Assembly: GCA_017456625.1 (NCBI GenBank)
Contig: JAFTJB010000041.1
Location: 1 to 43,572, forward strand
Direction: 5' to 3'
DNA: 43,572 nt
DNA from: Clostridia bacterium
GTDB lineage: Bacteria; Bacillota; Clostridia; Oscillospirales; CAG-272
Of this stretch, positions 13,033 through 23,600 are shown one piece after another (the stretch's first letter is position 1; each line of letters starts with the position of its first letter). The notes under the pieces were generated by a model that saw only the letters and a program-made list of their open reading frames with translations, had not been told where the DNA came from and made no database searches. Position numbers and translations under genes: made by a program.

Positions 13033-15635
13033 TGAGAGCGAACACGAACGTCGCGCAGAGAGAGCGGCGTGAGCTGCGGCTCCAAAGCTTCCGAGGCGCA
13101 GATCTCTCCTCCTCACCTCACGAGGTCTCCGCCGAGCGCGCGACCTATATGCGCAATTTCATGCTCGAGAACGGCAGACTCACCAAAAGACCGGGGTGGG
13201 AGGAGCGGCTTGCTTTTTCCAATCTAGAAATCTTGGGAATGTATCCGGTCATTGGAGACGATGGGAAAGAGGATCTCTTGTTTCACGACACATCGTACTT
13301 TTATACATTTGACATGGATTCGCCCAAGTTGTTTGAACACGCCACGATCAATCGTCTCAAAAAGAAATGGTACAGAAGGGGTATGGGATTCTACAACCGA
13401 GACAGGTTTTTTCACATTGGATCGGGTGAGTATCTGATGTGGGGAATCGATCCTGAAACATCAAAAAAAACTTTGATGAGCTTTGAGGATTATTCCGACC
13501 CCGACAACGTGCTGGCGTACATTCCAACTACGACGGTAAATATCTCTAATGGTTCCGTTGGAGATTCCGGAGACAGTCGAAAACACCTTGATGATGTCAA
13601 TCTGTTCACGGGGTGGCGAAAAAATAAATTGATTGGATTTGGAAATCAGCCGGAGTACGTTTTGGATGCAGAACCCAAAGCGGGAACAAATTTGTATATT
13701 ACAATAGAGGTTGCCGCGGGCACCTACAGAATAGAGGGAAAAGCAGGGGAAATGCTTCGTTGTGTCTCTATCAATGGAGATGAGGTGGTTTTAGATGCCG
13801 GAAGGTATGATACCTCTGGAAAAAAGCTCTACTTGGGTTCTGATGCAGGCTTGAGCATTGATATGAGTCCTTCGATATCTGAATATTCAAATATAACCGT
13901 GCTTTTTTACGTTGATACTCCAAAGGTTACGCTCGATGATAGTACAACCTACTCTGGAATTGAATTGATCAACTCCATGACGCTTGGCGCGACGTTTGGA
14001 ACGAACGGAAACAGCGACCGTCTGTTCCTGGGGGGGAGTGACAAGCTGCCCAACCGCATCTATTATTCGGCGGCGGATGATTTTACCTATTTTCCCGACA
14101 CGAACTACATCACGGTTGGATCCTCGGACAATCCGATCACCGATATGATCCGCATGTCGGACGGTACGCTTGCCGTGATGAAGAAGAAGAGCGCGCTCGA
14201 GCACAGTGTGTTCTACGTGACGAGCAACTATCAGGAGCTTTACAACGATGACGGCAACCTCGTCAACGTGGTTACCTCTTTCCCTGTGAAGAACGGCTAC
14301 ATCGGCGAAAGCTCTCTGCATCCGTTCGGCACCGCGAACCTTGCGGGGGAGCAGCTCATCCTTTCGGAGAACGGTGTGTTCGGCATCTCGCTCGTTGAGA
14401 ACGTCTCGACCGTGGAGCGCAACACCTTTGAGCGCTCCTATCCGATCCGCGAGGAGCTTTTGCGGCACGATCTTTCCAATGCGGTTGCGACCGTCTATAA
14501 GGACCGTTACTATCTCGCCGTGGATGGACTCTGTTTTGTTGCCGATGCGCGCTACAAGTACGTGGCAAACGACAGCCGCAGCGGGGCATATCACTACGAT
14601 TGGTGGATCTGGGACAATATTCCCGCGACCTGCTGGACGGTGCTCGACGGCAAGCTCGCTTTTGGAACCGAGGACGGAATGATCTGTACCTTTGAGGAAG
14701 GTACTTTTTCGGACATGACGTACCAAAAAACAGGGCAGGGGGCTGTGTCCATTTGCGCGGAGGGGCTGACCTATGATACCTCCATGTCCTTTACGCGAGG
14801 AGATCAGATTCGCTTGATCAACGTTGAGAACGCCGGAGAATTCAAGTGCTTTTACCGTTTGCTGCAAGACTCCGAGAACTATGATGACGCTGTTCGGATG
14901 AAGGATCGAGTGATCACGATTCCTGCGGAAAAGCTCCATTCCTACGCTGTTGGAATGGAGGTTGGTGTGGAGTGGCTTGATCTTGGTGATCCAAGCCAAA
15001 TGCACTGTACCTATGGTAGGATCGTGGCTGTGGACTACGCTGCTTGTACGATCACGCTTGCGATCACAGAGCCCGATGTGATGGAACAGCCGACTGACGG
15101 TTGGACGGTCTTCTTAATCGACTATTTTGAAGCGGGAACGCCGTTGTACGTCGTTGATATTACGGACGATGGGATTCTCCGCGTGAGCTTGGATCCCGAA
15201 GGTGAGCCTCTGGTGTTCTATTCCTCCGAGACGGTCGGTGTTCCTACGTATTACTATTTGCGGCAGGATAAGTACACCCCCGTCACAGCCGAGTGGCGGA
15301 CCCCGATCTTTGACCTGGGAACGCAGACAAGGCTCAAATCGCTCATCAAAATGACCGTGACCGCGCAGGGGCATGATCTTTCGGTTGGCTATCGCACGAG
15401 GCGGGGAGAGGGCTTTGGAGACGTGCGCGGAGGAGGCACGTTTGATCTTGCCGATTTTGATTTTTCGCGCTTTACCCTGGAGGGCGATTTTGCAAAGAGC
15501 GACACGAGAAGAGTGCACGAGCGGCACTTTAACTATATCCAATTCCTCTTCCGCTCGGAGGGCGCGGAGCCGTGCAGGATCGATGCCGTGACCGCGACCT
15601 ACAAAATTACAAAAACAAGCAAAGGAGTGAAATGA
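13032..15635 (+). CDS. Tail nozzle/hub protein of podovirus type
   Basis: An 867-residue protein, the size expected of T7 gp12/P22 gp10-like nozzle proteins. The N-terminus RGADLSSSPHEVSAERATYM, then MLENGRLTKRPGWEE, is typical of this family, followed by many short beta strands that would form a propeller. By eye, bases of about 13,220-13,980 are AT-richer, with more AAA, GAT and ATT codons, than both flanks. This points to a swapped middle domain. The product would close the portal and form the end of the short tail. It overlaps the fibre gene by four bases (ATGA). Confidence 0.75.
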   Translation: MRANTNVAQRERRELRLQSFRGADLSSSPHEVSAERATYMRNFMLENGRLTKRPGWEERLAFSNLEILGMYPVIGDDGKEDLLFHDTSYFYTFDMDSPKLFEHATINRLKKKWYRRGMGFYNRDRFFHIGSGEYLMWGIDPETSKKTLMSFEDYSDPDNVLAYIPTTTVNISNGSVGDSGDSRKHLDDVNLFTGWRKNKLIGFGNQPEYVLDAEPKAGTNLYITIEVAAGTYRIEGKAGEMLRCVSINGDEVVLDAGRYDTSGKKLYLGSDAGLSIDMSPSISEYSNITVLFYVDTPKVTLDDSTTYSGIELINSMTLGATFGTNGNSDRLFLGGSDKLPNRIYYSAADDFTYFPDTNYITVGSSDNPITDMIRMSDGTLAVMKKKSALEHSVFYVTSNYQELYNDDGNLVNVVTSFPVKNGYIGESSLHPFGTANLAGEQLILSENGVFGISLVENVSTVERNTFERSYPIREELLRHDLSNAVATVYKDRYYLAVDGLCFVADARYKYVANDSRSGAYHYDWWIWDNIPATCWTVLDGKLAFGTEDGMICTFEEGTFSDMTYQKTGQGAVSICAEGLTYDTSMSFTRGDQIRLINVENAGEFKCFYRLLQDSENYDDAVRMKDRVITIPAEKLHSYAVGMEVGVEWLDLGDPSQMHCTYGRIVAVDYAACTITLAITEPDVMEQPTDGWTVFLIDYFEAGTPLYVVDITDDGILRVSLDPEGEPLVFYSSETVGVPTYYYLRQDKYTPVTAEWRTPIFDLGTQTRLKSLIKMTVTAQGHDLSVGYRTRRGEGFGDVRGGGTFDLADFDFSRFTLEGDFAKSDTRRVHERHFNYIQFLFRSEGAEPCRIDAVTATYKITKTSKGVK

Positions 15636-17440
15636 TGGCTGATATTTCAAAAATCAATCCCGTCTCGAGCGAGACGAAGGATGCGATCAGACGGAGATCC
15701 GCGGCGATCCTCCCGAATCATCCGAGTGCTTCGGGCTGGAGCGTAGAAGCGATTCGCAAGGCTCTCTACGAGCCGATCCTCGCGGTGATCGACGAGATCA
15801 ACCGTATTACAAACGAGATCAACCTCGCAAAGGTCAACAGGACCACCACGGTAAACGGACACGCGCTGACGGGGAACGTCACGGTTTCCAAGAGCGACGT
15901 CGGGCTTGGGAACGTAAACAACACCTCCGACATGGACAAGCCCGTATCGACCGCACAGCAGGCGGCTCTTGATGCAGCCAAGGCGGTACTCATTCAAAAG
16001 ATCGATGCGCTGCCGAAAGCACTTTCCGCATTTGAAAACGATGTGGGCTACATCAAAAACGACGTGGAGAATCTCCTCCATTATTCCAAGACGAGTGACA
16101 GTGCCTACGATCTTCGCGTGTCTTACGACGAGGAGACCTACAAGATCACGCTGCAGCTCGAGGCTCCCTCGGGGCAGCTCCTCGGTGCTGCGCATGTGAT
16201 CGACCTTCCGATCGAGAGCCTCGTGACCCATGCGCAATACCAAGACGGCAATCTCGTGCTGATCCTTGACAACGGGAACGAGCTTTCCGTGCCGATCTCG
16301 GAGATCGTGCGCGGGCTGGTTGGCGAGGAGAGGACGATTGCAGGGCTGGATCTGCGCGCGGACATTACCGCTGCGGCACTCAAGCGCGCATTGGGGCTTG
16401 ACCTCGTTGAGAACGTGTCGATCAAGGATCTTCATATTTTCACGCGCTTTTCCGCCTCCGCAGACGGCTCAGACTTCACCGAGGAGTGGAGCGCGGGGCA
16501 GCAGTACGTCGGTCACGCAATCGCGCTCGAGGCACCGACGGACAAGTCGGCTTACACCTGGTATTGGTTTAACGATACGGAGGAGCCGCTTGACGGATCG
16601 GAAGGCTTGGCATACGAATTGAGTGACGATGGCACATATTATATTGTCACGGGCATTGGGGAATGTACCGATAGAACGGTCAGAATCCCGACCAGATACA
16701 AGGGCTTGCCTGTAACCAATATTGCCTATTGTGCGTTTTCGTTTGATTCTGCGCCGAATATGACCAAAATCATCATTCCCGAGTCGATTTCGACCTTGTG
16801 GAACGTCTTTGAGGGGAATCAGAGAATACAAGACGTTGTTGTTTACTCTCCGAGTATTGGGGGCGGAGCATTCCTTGAGTTCAGTCCGAATAAAGTGACA
16901 TTCAAAAACACCGTGCAGTATATCGCTCCCGGAGACGATATGTTCTCATCGAACGCATTTGATATAAGTTCTCCTAACGAGGTTATTTGCGAATGGTTTG
17001 AGGGTGAGCGTGCGGGGTATCCATGGGGAATCAATGAAAATGCGGGTACCTTTACCTACTACAACACCAATTTGGAATATCAATTGAGCAGTGATGGAAG
17101 TTATTATATCATTACAGGATACACACCGCCGCCCGATGATACGGGACTGATCCTCGTACCGCACGAGTACAACGGTCTGCCCGTGAAGGAAATTGTCGGC
17201 TTTGCTTATTGGCTCAGTGTGGAAGGCGTTGTGATTCCCGAGGGGGTTACCAAGATCTTGAGTGGATTGAATGAATGGTATTGCCCTGTATATCTCCCTT
17301 CCACTATTACGGAAATTGGTGCAGGTTGCTTTTCTGGTGGCAGTCCCGATCTCTATTGTCGATTCTCCGAAGGAGCAGTTCCCGGTGCGCCGTGGGGGAG
17401 CACGGGCACGATTATTTACGATTACAAGGGAGGATTCTGA
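15632..17440 (+). CDS. Tail/head fibre with BspA-type leucine-rich repeats
   Basis: A 602-residue protein; ATG 15632 has an AAAGGAG site (ATG 15635 is equally possible). The N-terminus is a helical attachment part. Residues about 67-115 contain NGHALTGNVTVSKSDVGLGN, a phage fibre repeat, then STAQQAALDAAKAVL. After a coiled segment, residues about 325-602 hold two rounds of BspA/LRR_5-type repeats. Markers are LSDDGTYYIVTGIG, VRIPTRYKGLPVTNI, LSSDGSYYIITGY, LVPHEYNGLPVKEI and VVIPEGVTKI. Such repeats are common in surface proteins of gut bacteria and bind cell surfaces. The repeat part is AT-richer than the fibre stem. It is probably the receptor-binding tip, acquired separately. Confidence 0.82.
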   Translation: MMADISKINPVSSETKDAIRRRSAAILPNHPSASGWSVEAIRKALYEPILAVIDEINRITNEINLAKVNRTTTVNGHALTGNVTVSKSDVGLGNVNNTSDMDKPVSTAQQAALDAAKAVLIQKIDALPKALSAFENDVGYIKNDVENLLHYSKTSDSAYDLRVSYDEETYKITLQLEAPSGQLLGAAHVIDLPIESLVTHAQYQDGNLVLILDNGNELSVPISEIVRGLVGEERTIAGLDLRADITAAALKRALGLDLVENVSIKDLHIFTRFSASADGSDFTEEWSAGQQYVGHAIALEAPTDKSAYTWYWFNDTEEPLDGSEGLAYELSDDGTYYIVTGIGECTDRTVRIPTRYKGLPVTNIAYCAFSFDSAPNMTKIIIPESISTLWNVFEGNQRIQDVVVYSPSIGGGAFLEFSPNKVTFKNTVQYIAPGDDMFSSNAFDISSPNEVICEWFEGERAGYPWGINENAGTFTYYNTNLEYQLSSDGSYYIITGYTPPPDDTGLILVPHEYNGLPVKEIVGFAYWLSVEGVVIPEGVTKILSGLNEWYCPVYLPSTITEIGAGCFSGGSPDLYCRFSEGAVPGAPWGSTGTIIYDYKGGF

Positions 17441-17679
17441 TGAAAACCATTGAGATTTACAGATATCGCCGGGACGATGGTGGAATTACTATTGACACCG
17501 AAAAGCCCAAGAGAGGTTACACCAAGGGAATCCGCTATATTGCCGACAAGGGGATGCTCTTGACCGACGGTACGGAAACGCGCATCAGCGTGGACGAATT
17601 TCACGGCAGGATCTGGACAGAGGTTCCGGATCCCAACGCTAAAACCGAAACGGAGGAAGAAAACCATGAAGAAATTTAA
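17440..17679 (+). CDS. Small phage tail-region protein
   Basis: A 79-residue protein overlapping the fibre stop by one base (TGATG) and the next gene by 14 bases. It has short strands (KTIEIYRYRRDDGGITI, RISVDEFHGRIWTEV) and an acidic tail (KTETEEENHEEI). Small proteins of this sort follow fibre genes in many Firmicute phages; a chaperone or fibre accessory role is possible. No firm family. Confidence 0.65.
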   Translation: MKTIEIYRYRRDDGGITIDTEKPKRGYTKGIRYIADKGMLLTDGTETRISVDEFHGRIWTEVPDPNAKTETEEENHEEI

Positions 17680-18148
17680 AACCTTTTTGCTATGCCTTTT
17701 GATGTTTGCCCTGGGCGTTGCCGCCGCGGTAGGGGTCTACTATCTGACGGTAGGAGAGATCGCTTGGGAGGCGTACCTCGAGGAGGAGCTGATGCCTGCG
17801 GCGGTGACCGCAGGTACCGCTGCTGTCACGCTTTATTTTACATTTTTGCCCTTGATTAAAAAAATCAAGGAATCCGGCCTGCGCTTTGACAAGGCATCCG
17901 AGGACGTGAATGCGACCGTCAAGAGCAAGCAGAAATACGACGAGCGGCTCAATGCATACGGCGAACGACTTTCCACAATGGAGAAGTGCATGACCGAAGG
18001 ACTCGCACGCATGGAGCGGAAGCTCGGCAACATTGAGCGGATCGAGCGCATCGGCTTTGGCAATACGCGGGAGCTGGTGCAGAACGGCTATGCACGCGCG
18101 ATCGCAAAGGTGGGTGAAGAAGATGAAGATTTGGAAAATCAAGCTTAA
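17666..18148 (+). CDS. Membrane protein with coiled-coil tail
   Basis: A 160-residue protein. An N-terminal hydrophobic segment after MKKFK (TFLLCLLMFALGVAAAVGVY) and a second one near residues 46-66 (AAVTAGTAAVTLYFTFLPLI) are followed by a long charged helix (KASEDVNATVKSKQKYDERL and onward). It could be a holin-like protein or a membrane partner for the virion. It is the first of three membrane proteins in a row. The coding region overlaps both neighbours. Confidence 0.68.
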   Translation: MKKFKTFLLCLLMFALGVAAAVGVYYLTVGEIAWEAYLEEELMPAAVTAGTAAVTLYFTFLPLIKKIKESGLRFDKASEDVNATVKSKQKYDERLNAYGERLSTMEKCMTEGLARMERKLGNIERIERIGFGNTRELVQNGYARAIAKVGEEDEDLENQA

Positions 18149-18575
18149 GCTCGTGCTTCTCTACGTGGGGAGCTTTCTGTGCAACGTTGCGCCGCTTGTC
18201 GTCCTGCTTGTCCTCAAATGGAGCAAGTACACCAAAACGCCCGATGCGACCGTGAAGCTGACCTTTGGAGGCATTCTGATCGCGGCCTTGATCCTGCTTG
18301 CGGTGCTGGGGAAGCTCAAGCTCCCCGGGCGGCTCTGGTGCGTTGGGATCCTTTTGGGAATCGTGTATCTTGTTGAGCCGATCATGCCCGACATGAGGCT
18401 GATCCTCACCTATGCGCTTGCGGGAATGGCAGCGGACGAGATCCTGCTCTGCCGTGCGATCAAGAAAACGAAGGAGCAGCTCCTCGTCGGCAAGACCGCG
18501 AATGCTACGGCGACCATCACTGCGGCGCAGGTAGAGGAGGTCATTAAAAAATACTATGGGAGCGGCAGAGTTTAA
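18123..18575 (+). CDS. Membrane protein, about four helices
   Basis: A 150-residue protein starting at ATG 18123, overlapping the previous gene by 26 bases. Hydrophobic segments include LVLLYVGSFLCNVAPLVVLL, FGGILIAALILLAVLG, WCVGILLGIVYLV and LILTYALAGMAADEILL. The C-terminus is polar. Position next to two other membrane proteins suggests a lysis or membrane-channel cassette, but no known holin family is recognised. Confidence 0.68.
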   Translation: MKIWKIKLKLVLLYVGSFLCNVAPLVVLLVLKWSKYTKTPDATVKLTFGGILIAALILLAVLGKLKLPGRLWCVGILLGIVYLVEPIMPDMRLILTYALAGMAADEILLCRAIKKTKEQLLVGKTANATATITAAQVEEVIKKYYGSGRV

Positions 18576-18616
18576 AAAAACGATGTTGCGCTTTGCGCAA
18601 ACGGAAAAGGAGTAAT

Positions 18617-19483
18617 ATGAACAGCAAAATAAAAGACTTTCTGCGGACAAACCTCGGCTTCTTTGCCGTTGCGTTTGTATCGCTTTCGTACATCGCTACC
18701 GCGTTTATCTCGATCGAGGAGAGCGGGAAATCGCCCTTGCAGATCCTGGCGGACGGCATGGTGGTCTTTCTCCTCGGTATTCTGATCAACCGTATCTTTG
18801 ACGGACAGGGCATGATGATGGGCGACCGCGACGAGCGGGTGCGCGCGACAAGTCGGATCCATGGGGATATCGTGGAGCGACTCGCGCCGCACATGAGCGA
18901 GCTGGACGATTGGTGCGAGCGCAAGAACGACGAGGCGCTCCTGCGCATTCGCCGCCGCTATCTTGCCGCACACGGTATGCGCTACGATCAATTCTTTGAT
19001 GCGGACGGGATCGCCAAGCCCTATCCCTTCAAGGCAAGCTACGCGAATCTCCGCGAGCGGTGGCACGATCATTGGCAGTATCATCACTACCGTCGCGCCA
19101 TGACCATGAAGCTCACGCGCCTCACGGCATCGCTCCTCATCAGCGACGGCGGCGACGCGGACGACCCCTACTACATGGGCAGATCCAAGATGGAGTACGA
19201 GAAGAGCACGCTATGGCAGGACGTTGCAACCAAGCTGGCGACCGCCTTGCTCTTTGGATACTACGGCGTGTCGATGATCCAGAACTTCTCCTGGGCAAAC
19301 CTCATTTGGATGGTGCTGCAGGTCGGTATCTTTCTGATCATGGGTGTGGTGAAGCTCCAGCAGGCGCAGATCTACGTGACCGACGAGTATCGCTCGCGCA
19401 TCATCAAGAAGATCGACACATTGGAAATGTTTGAAAACGATATCACCCCGCATGGGGAAAGGAGTGAAAGCACAAATGAGTGA
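18617..19483 (+). CDS. Membrane protein of unknown function
   Basis: A 288-residue protein starting at ATG 18617 after AAAAGGAG. Two N-terminal hydrophobic segments (LGFFAVAFVSLSYIATAFIS, MVVFLLGILINRIF) are separated from two C-terminal ones (LATALLFGYYGVSMI, LIWMVLQVGIFLIMGVV). Between them is a long His/Arg-rich soluble domain (ERWHDHWQYHHYRRAM). It ends eight bases into the next gene. It is larger than a usual holin. It may be a channel or a virion membrane protein. Confidence 0.7.
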   Translation: MNSKIKDFLRTNLGFFAVAFVSLSYIATAFISIEESGKSPLQILADGMVVFLLGILINRIFDGQGMMMGDRDERVRATSRIHGDIVERLAPHMSELDDWCERKNDEALLRIRRRYLAAHGMRYDQFFDADGIAKPYPFKASYANLRERWHDHWQYHHYRRAMTMKLTRLTASLLISDGGDADDPYYMGRSKMEYEKSTLWQDVATKLATALLFGYYGVSMIQNFSWANLIWMVLQVGIFLIMGVVKLQQAQIYVTDEYRSRIIKKIDTLEMFENDITPHGERSESTNE

Positions 19484-20630
19484 ATTTTCTGTAAAATACC
19501 GAGGCAACAGCTTTGAGGATTGGTATAAGGCGAACTATAACGGCGCTACATATGATCCGAAAAAGGGTTTTCAGCGCGGCGCGGAAATGAACGACGCCGA
19601 TTGGGCGATCGGACAGAGTCTCTATAATTCCTACACGGCAAAAAACAACCGCAAAAGCCAATACGACTCGTCGGTATCCGAGCTGAATCGTCTTTACGGC
19701 ACCAATACGGCGACGCTCGAGGCAGACCGCGATCGCTCTCTGCGTGAGGCGAGCTTCACGCATGAGCTGATGCAAAAGTATCTCCCCGAGCAGATCAAGG
19801 CACGGGGGCTTTCGGGCTCGGGTGTTTCGGAGAGCACGCTTCTCTCCGCATACTCGACCTACGCCAACAACCGCGGCAACATCAATGCAGATTATGCCAA
19901 GAACAAAACCGCGCTCGATAATGAATATCAGAGCGGTCTTACCGATTTGGCGACCGCCTACGGCAACGATATGACCGATCTGGAAACAGGCGCCACAGAC
20001 GACGTGACAAAGATCTTTGATAAGTATCGGACGGATTACGAGTCGCGCGAGGAGAAGCTTTTCGATGATGCAAAGGAGAAAATCGGACTGCTCGGTACGA
20101 TCGACTACGATGTGATGAATGAATACATTGACAGCCTCACAGGGTTTGACGAAGCTACCAAGACGCGTCTGAAGGAGTACGGTGCAGCCGTTGTTAAGAG
20201 CAATATTGAGAACAGACGTTTGGAGGGTGAGAACGTCGATGACGTAAATGTCGACAATCAATATCGGAGTCAATTCAAAGCACAGGGGAGCGCCTTTGAT
20301 ATGGATGCTCTTGAAGCGAACAGTTCTGTATCCCTTGAAGTAAAGAAGGAAATCGCAACCCAATATAACGACCTGATCAAAACCAGCGGTGCAGGCTTCT
20401 TTGACGGTTGCGCCGACGTGCATGAGCGTTGGAAGCGATACACGGATGCGATCTGGTCCGGTTTGGTGAGCGCGGAGAGCAAAATTTTGCTGACAGAGGC
20501 TCTTAAACAGGTAGATCCTGCGCTCTATAGGCAAAAGGCTGCGGAGGGAAAGCTGTTTGGGGTTGGAAAGCCTGCTGAAGAACCTGTTCCATCTAATCCT
20601 AATTGGTTAAATGACTTTGTAGCAATTTAA
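19476..20630 (+). CDS. Helical virion protein (internal or ejected)
   Basis: A 384-residue protein starting at ATG 19476 after an AAAGGAG site. It is hydrophilic and mostly helical with many Ala, Asp, Tyr and Asn (NADYAKNKTALDNEYQSGLT). A flexible Gly/Ser stretch (ARGLSGSGVSESTLLSAYS) lies near residues 110-130. It sits directly before the giant gene, with a 22-base gap. In podoviruses, such proteins are ejected with the giant internal protein and help build a channel through the envelope. This is inferred from order and composition. Confidence 0.6.
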   Translation: MSEFSVKYRGNSFEDWYKANYNGATYDPKKGFQRGAEMNDADWAIGQSLYNSYTAKNNRKSQYDSSVSELNRLYGTNTATLEADRDRSLREASFTHELMQKYLPEQIKARGLSGSGVSESTLLSAYSTYANNRGNINADYAKNKTALDNEYQSGLTDLATAYGNDMTDLETGATDDVTKIFDKYRTDYESREEKLFDDAKEKIGLLGTIDYDVMNEYIDSLTGFDEATKTRLKEYGAAVVKSNIENRRLEGENVDDVNVDNQYRSQFKAQGSAFDMDALEANSSVSLEVKKEIATQYNDLIKTSGAGFFDGCADVHERWKRYTDAIWSGLVSAESKILLTEALKQVDPALYRQKAAEGKLFGVGKPAEEPVPSNPNWLNDFVAI

Positions 20631-20652
20631 ATACAATTAAGGAGGCACTGTA

Positions 20653-23600
20653 ATGGCATACAATCTAACAGCGCAGGAGCGGCGTGCAAGAGCGTATCAG
20701 ATCGCGCAAAATAACAAGCTGCAAGCGCAACAGCAACAAGCATTTTCGGCATCCGCCGCTGCGCCGAAGGCAACGCCTGTGCAGGAGGAGGACGACGATC
20801 ATTGGCTGGAACGCGTAGGCGCGACCATTGGTGACGTGCTTTCGGGCATCGGCTATGGCGCGATCAAGGGCGTGGAGGGCATCGTGGATGCGGGCGCGAC
20901 CCTCATTGGAGGCGCGGCAGATCTGTTCGGCGCAGACGACGTGGAAAAGGGCGTCTCCGATTTTACATCCTACGATTTTACCTCTGACCTTTTTGGGCGC
21001 GACGACAACCAAGGCAGCGGCACGGGGAAGGTGAATCTGTTTGATACGCAATGGGGTAACGAGCTGATCGACAAGAGCTACCTCGATGAGGACAGCATGG
21101 TCCGCAGTGTTGCCGAGGGCTTTGGCGGTATGCTCCCCGCCGTCGGTGTATCGCTTATCCCCGGTGTGGGTGCGGCTGTTCCTGCAATTATGATGGGCGT
21201 GCAGGCGGGCGGTCAGTCCGCGGAGGAGGCTTTCAACGAGGGTGCCTCGGGCATGCAGGCACTGGGCTACGGTACCGCGATGGGTACCGTGGAGGCGGCG
21301 ACCGAGAAGCTCGGCGGTATTATGGCGGGCGGATCCTCGGAGCTGTCCGAATCGGTGCTTGGCAAATTCCTCATCAAGCACGGCAAGGATGATTTCTGGC
21401 GCAAGAGTATCGGCAAGGCAATGTACACCTTCGGCTCGGAGGGCTTGGAGGAGGCGCTCACCGACGTCATCCAGCCCGGCATCAAGGGTGGATTTGATAT
21501 CGGAACCGCGCGTGAGGACTACTTTGGAAAGGACGCGGGCGAGAATTGGGGAGAGGTCTTGAAGAGTCTCCCCAAGACCTTCGCTGTCGGCGGTGCCACG
21601 GGTGTTCTCATGGGCTCGCTTCATAGCGGCATCAACAATTTGAAGAACCGCGACAAGGGCGGCGGCAAGTACAACGCCGTTGCCGAGGAGGTGCAGGTCA
21701 TCCTTGACCGTGAGAAAGCGGATCAGGCACTCAAACGCTCGGGCAGAGCAACACAGGAGCAGGTGAATAAGTTGGAAACGCGCATCCGCACACAGGAGCG
21801 CGAGGCGGTCGAGCGTATCTCTCATAAGATGTCCAAGATGACCGAGGCGCAACGTGAGCGTGCATTTGCGGCGGCACCGATCCTGCATGAGTTTATCGAG
21901 ACCGACGGAGCGGTCAAATCCGACTTTATGGATGCACTCTCCGAGCAGATTGAGAGCGGCAAGGCGACCAACACTACGGCGAACGTCTTTGAGCTGTCGC
22001 AGATCGGCGAGGACACGCGTGCGGCGATAGAGTCGTACAACGAGCAGCATGAGCTGACCGACGGTACCGAGATCCGTCTCTACGAGGGAGATCTGACCGC
22101 CGAGGAGCGGCAGACCTTTGCCACGATCGCACAGCGCATCAAGGCGAACGGTGAGCGTGCCGGCACGGATCTCAATCTCGCGATCATTGAGTCCAACCGT
22201 CCCGACGTGCAGGCGTTCCGCAGAGGGAACACCTTCTTCATCACCAAGGAGGATCTGACGAGCGGAAAATGGGCGGAGCGATACTCCCACGAGCTTGGAC
22301 ACTTCGCGAGCGGCACGGAAGGCCGCCGCAGGCTGGCAAATTACCTCGCAGGAGAGACGAGAACGCCCACGGCGGGCAAACACGCCACCGCACCCGCAAC
22401 CGCCGCAGAGGCGCAATTTAGGCTTGACAAAAGCAAGTCCGGAAGGTATAATAAAAAAGAAGTCGCGCAATACATTCCTTACGGAAAAGTAGGAAACGAA
22501 GTTGTGCGACACATCAAAACCCAACTTAAAAAAATTTACAATAATGAAGACGGCGTAGCGGACGAAATTGCTATCGAATACGGAGACTATGTTTATATGG
22601 TGGACTCCGGTCGAGAAAACGGTAGCACTACCTTCGGGATCCGAAGAAAAATCAAAATCTCAGACGCAAGATTAAGAGCCGAATTTATAAGGAGTACCAA
22701 CAATGACGCAGTATCAAAAAGGTTCGTTAGTGATGAAATATCTTCGAGAATTGGGGACGAAGTGGGTAGCGATTGGCGACGCAATATGCGACGAGAATCT
22801 GGAACAGAGTTACAACCTGATTCAAGAGAATCCCAAGATAACCAAAGCGGAATTTCTGGAGAAAATGCAGATAACAGAGGATTAAACGTCTCCCTCGCCG
22901 CAGAGGCGGAATTTAGGCTTGACGAAAACGGGTTTGACATTGATGCAGAAAAACAATATAATGATTTTGGTTGGGCGCGGGAAAACAATGTGCTGAGTCC
23001 TACCGAAAACGCCCGTTTGCGATCACTGTTTGCAGAGGCAGTAACGAAAAATTATTTTCCTCGAACCAAATCAGGCGAGTATATGATAGAAATAGGCGAT
23101 CGTGTTACCAACAAAATCGCTTATATGACAGGATCAATAGATGAGCCTGTGATTACTCGTGTCTTGCTGATCGATGAACATAACGGAACAAAATTAAGTG
23201 AAATAAGAGGAGATGTGTATGAGACTGAACGAAGAGGAATACAGACAAAGACTGAAGGCATATTCAGACTCTACTATCGTTCTGATTTCGGAGATTATGT
23301 ATTTACCGAGGGAGGTATACGAAAAGGGACGAGATATAACAACCAACTCGGAGCTGAACGAGGAGCAGGTAGTAGAACAACTCAAAAAGCTCAAAGAGGA
23401 ATACAAAGCCCATTCCTCCCGGTAGTCCATCAGTTTCAGGACCTGACCGGAAGAAAGAGAAACGTCAGGAAAGTCAACAAGGAATTCATGATAGAGGGGA
23501 GTACAAAAGCAAAGTATTCCCCGACAATCGAAGATGCCGTAAGAGCGGAAAACGATCGCATTATCAAACGTTATGCGAGGATGCGTGACAGAACGGTAAC

